DNA of 8,383 nt, taken from NCBI GenBank assembly GCA_945957225.1, contig CAMFKK010000086.1:1-8383 (forward strand), in the 5' to 3' direction. Position numbers and translations under genes: made by a program. Numbering within the stretch: position 1 is the stretch's first letter; each line of letters opens with the position of its first letter. Positions 6,950-8,383 of this stretch are shown here, piece after piece. Below the pieces are notes generated by a model. The model was not told the DNA's origin. It worked only from the letters and a program-made list of their open reading frames with translations, and did no database searches. The DNA comes from an uncultured Sphingobacteriia bacterium. Lineage in GTDB: Bacteria > Bacteroidota > Bacteroidia > Chitinophagales > Chitinophagaceae.

Positions 6950-7803
6950 AAACAGCCTATTTAATATTAGCACATGCCAATCCTAAACAATTGGAGAGGT
7001 TAGTTGACCGTTTGGCTTTTCCTGGAGTGGATATGTATATTCATATTGATAAAAAGGCAGATTTTATCCATTATGAGTTTTTAAAGCTAAGACCATATCT
7101 TTTTTTTGTAAAAGAAAGGATTAAAGTGTCTTGGGGGGCATACAGTATTGTACAAGCTACTGTTAATGGATTAAAACAAATTGAATCAACTGGAATAGCA
7201 TATGATATTGTGCATTTGATTAGTGGGCAAGATTATCCCCTTAAAACAAACCAAGAAATTAACGATTTTTTTGCTGCCAACAAGGACAAGGCATTTATGC
7301 ATACATTGGATGTTGCTACGGAATGGCAGGAAGCTATACCTAGGGTGGAATATTATCATTTTACAAATTTCTCTTTTGTTGGAAAATTTAGTTTGGAAAA
7401 ATTTTTCAGAAAACTTTTGCCCAAAAGAAAAATGCCCGGAAATTTAATAGCTGTTGGAAGATCTCAATGGTTTAGTATTAACATGGAACATTTGAGATAT
7501 ATCTTAAAATATATGGATGAACATCCTGAGTTTGTTAGGTTTTTTAATTTGACATGGGCGCCAGATGAAATAGTGTTTCAAACCATTTTATTTGCTTCTC
7601 CTTTTAAGTCTCAGATGATTAATGACAATATGAGATATATTGATTGGTCAGCTGGAGGTGCAAGTCCTAAAACACTAAATTTTGACGATAGAACTTTTTT
7701 AGAAAATTCCGGTAAGTTTTTTGCAAGAAAATTTAATCAAGATACAGACAGCAAAATTCTAGATTGGATTGATCAAGAATTATTGGGTTGGAAACCAGTA
7801 TGA
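6946..7803 (+). CDS. Core-2/I-branching enzyme family glycosyltransferase (GT14)
   Basis: This 285-residue protein belongs to the Core-2/I-branching family (PF02485), whose animal members are beta-1,6-N-acetylglucosaminyltransferases and whose bacterial members occur in surface polysaccharide clusters. Landmarks in order: AYLILAH (4-10), YIHIDKK (31-37), VSWGAYSIVQA (61-71), HLISGQDYPLKTNQEI (90-105, the family hallmark), GRSQWFSI (171-178), APDEIVFQT (205-213, with E208 the candidate catalytic Glu) and MRYIDWS (229-235). There is no TM or signal sequence, so it probably acts in the cytoplasm, unlike the Golgi-anchored animal enzymes. TTG at 6946 is chosen because an in-frame TGA sits at 6907-6909 with no ATG or GTG before 6946, the first internal Met is residue 30, and AYLILAH must be included. 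The start overlaps the previous stop as TTGA. It may place a side branch, but linkage and donor cannot be read from sequence. Confidence 0.87.
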   Translation: MKTAYLILAHANPKQLERLVDRLAFPGVDMYIHIDKKADFIHYEFLKLRPYLFFVKERIKVSWGAYSIVQATVNGLKQIESTGIAYDIVHLISGQDYPLKTNQEINDFFAANKDKAFMHTLDVATEWQEAIPRVEYYHFTNFSFVGKFSLEKFFRKLLPKRKMPGNLIAVGRSQWFSINMEHLRYILKYMDEHPEFVRFFNLTWAPDEIVFQTILFASPFKSQMINDNMRYIDWSAGGASPKTLNFDDRTFLENSGKFFARKFNQDTDSKILDWIDQELLGWKPV

Positions 7804-7820
7804 TCATTTAAAGAATAGTT

Positions 7821-8383
7821 ATGAAACTTGTTTCCATTATCACAGTCAATTTTAATCATAGTCATGTAACAGATGAGTTCTTGGATGCTTTTTATAGGAC
7901 CAATCAATATCCAAATGTTGAAATTATTGTTGTAGATAATGGGAGTAAAGAGAACCCAGTACCTGTATGGGAAACCAAATATCCTGAAGTGCAATTTATT
8001 CGTTCAAATACTAATTTGGGTTTTGCAGGTGGCAATAATCTTGGCGTTGCACACGCAAAAGGCGATTTGCTTTTTTTTGTAAATAATGATACAGAATTCA
8101 CAATTGGCTTAATTCAAACTTTAGTTGATGCCATAGCTTTACATCCCCAGACAGGAATGATTTCTCCCAAAATCAGGTATTTTCAACAACCTGAGATCTT
8201 GCAATATGCGGGGTATACTGAAATGAATTATTTTACTGCTAGAAATGCTTGTATTGGTCAATTTGAAAAAGATTTAGGACAGTTTGATCATTTAACTGGG
8301 TTTACGGGTTTTGGACATGGTGCCGCAATGATGATTACTAGAGATGCAATTAGCAAAGCTGGTTTAATGGCAGAAAATTATTT
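7821..8383 (+). CDS. GT2 glycosyltransferase, rhamnosyltransferase (WbbL)-like, 3' end outside window
   Basis: ATG at 7821 opens a frame that stays open to the last base (187 full codons), so the gene continues beyond the window. The protein begins MKLVSIITVNFN with no signal peptide, the standard start of a cytoplasmic GT-A enzyme. Motifs: IIVVDNGS (35-42), NTNLGFAGGNNLGV (63-76), FVNNDTEF (86-93, where N88-N89-D90 stands at the DxD metal site as is usual in this subgroup), and GFGHGAAMMITR (163-174), normally the segment before the catalytic acidic residue. NLGFAGGNN plus NND is the signature of the WbbL/rhamnosyltransferase-like group, although that group also transfers other sugars. Family length is about 280-340 residues, so roughly half to two thirds is visible. 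It follows the GT14 stop by 17 bp with no terminator between, so it is probably part of the same operon. Confidence 0.88.
   Translation, partial: MKLVSIITVNFNHSHVTDEFLDAFYRTNQYPNVEIIVVDNGSKENPVPVWETKYPEVQFIRSNTNLGFAGGNNLGVAHAKGDLLFFVNNDTEFTIGLIQTLVDAIALHPQTGMISPKIRYFQQPEILQYAGYTEMNYFTARNACIGQFEKDLGQFDHLTGFTGFGHGAAMMITRDAISKAGLMAENY

Noticed and set aside
7804..7820. Possible terminator or promoter in the largest visible gap
   Set aside because: Seventeen AT-rich bases with no hairpin and no recognisable promoter; too short to hold either.
1..8383. Insertion sequences, CRISPR arrays, tRNA or other RNA genes
   Set aside because: Coding sequence occupies essentially the whole window on one strand; I saw no transposase, direct-repeat array, terminal inverted repeats or RNA gene structure.

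Overview
This window is one stretch of a surface or extracellular polysaccharide operon, all on the + strand. The DNA is AT-rich. Non-ATG starts, tight gene overlaps and the near absence of Shine-Dalgarno sequences fit a member of the Bacteroidota. A Chitinophagaceae/Sphingobacteriia-like host is a guess from the protein style and cannot be proved from the window.

Layout: (1) 2-697, the end of a short TolC-like outer membrane protein, whose start codon lies just before the window. (2) 697-2904, a Wzz/Wzc-type polysaccharide co-polymerase fused to a BY-kinase-like P-loop domain with altered catalytic features. (3) 2895-4079, a membrane-anchored family 2 glycosyltransferase with synthase-type motifs. 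(4) 4085-4228, a 47-residue protein with one hydrophobic helix, easily missed because of its size. (5) 4231-5742, a multi-pass Wzy/O-antigen-ligase-type protein. (6) 5729-6949, a GT4-type glycosyltransferase resembling TuaH. (7) 6946-7803, a GT14 (Core-2/I-branching) glycosyltransferase. (8) 7821-8383, the start of a WbbL-like GT2 glycosyltransferase that runs off the window.

The genes either overlap (1, 10, 14 and 4 bp) or are separated by 2 to 17 bp. I see no internal promoter or terminator, and no stretch over 20 bp without a gene. They are probably transcribed as one message with translational coupling. The inferred pathway is as follows: cytoplasmic glycosyltransferases build a repeat unit on a lipid carrier, Wzy polymerises it at the periplasmic face, the Wzz-like protein controls chain length and links to export, and the TolC-like protein is a candidate outer membrane exit. 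No flippase (Wzx), initiating sugar-phosphate transferase or Wza-type export protein lies in this window, so those must be elsewhere if the system is Wzx/Wzy-dependent.

The most interesting points are the half-length TolC-like protein next to the co-polymerase, the loss of the tyrosine cluster and of part of Walker A' in a protein that keeps the BY-kinase ring-forming motif, the 47-residue gene between a membrane glycosyltransferase and Wzy, and two starts that appear to be TTG by elimination.
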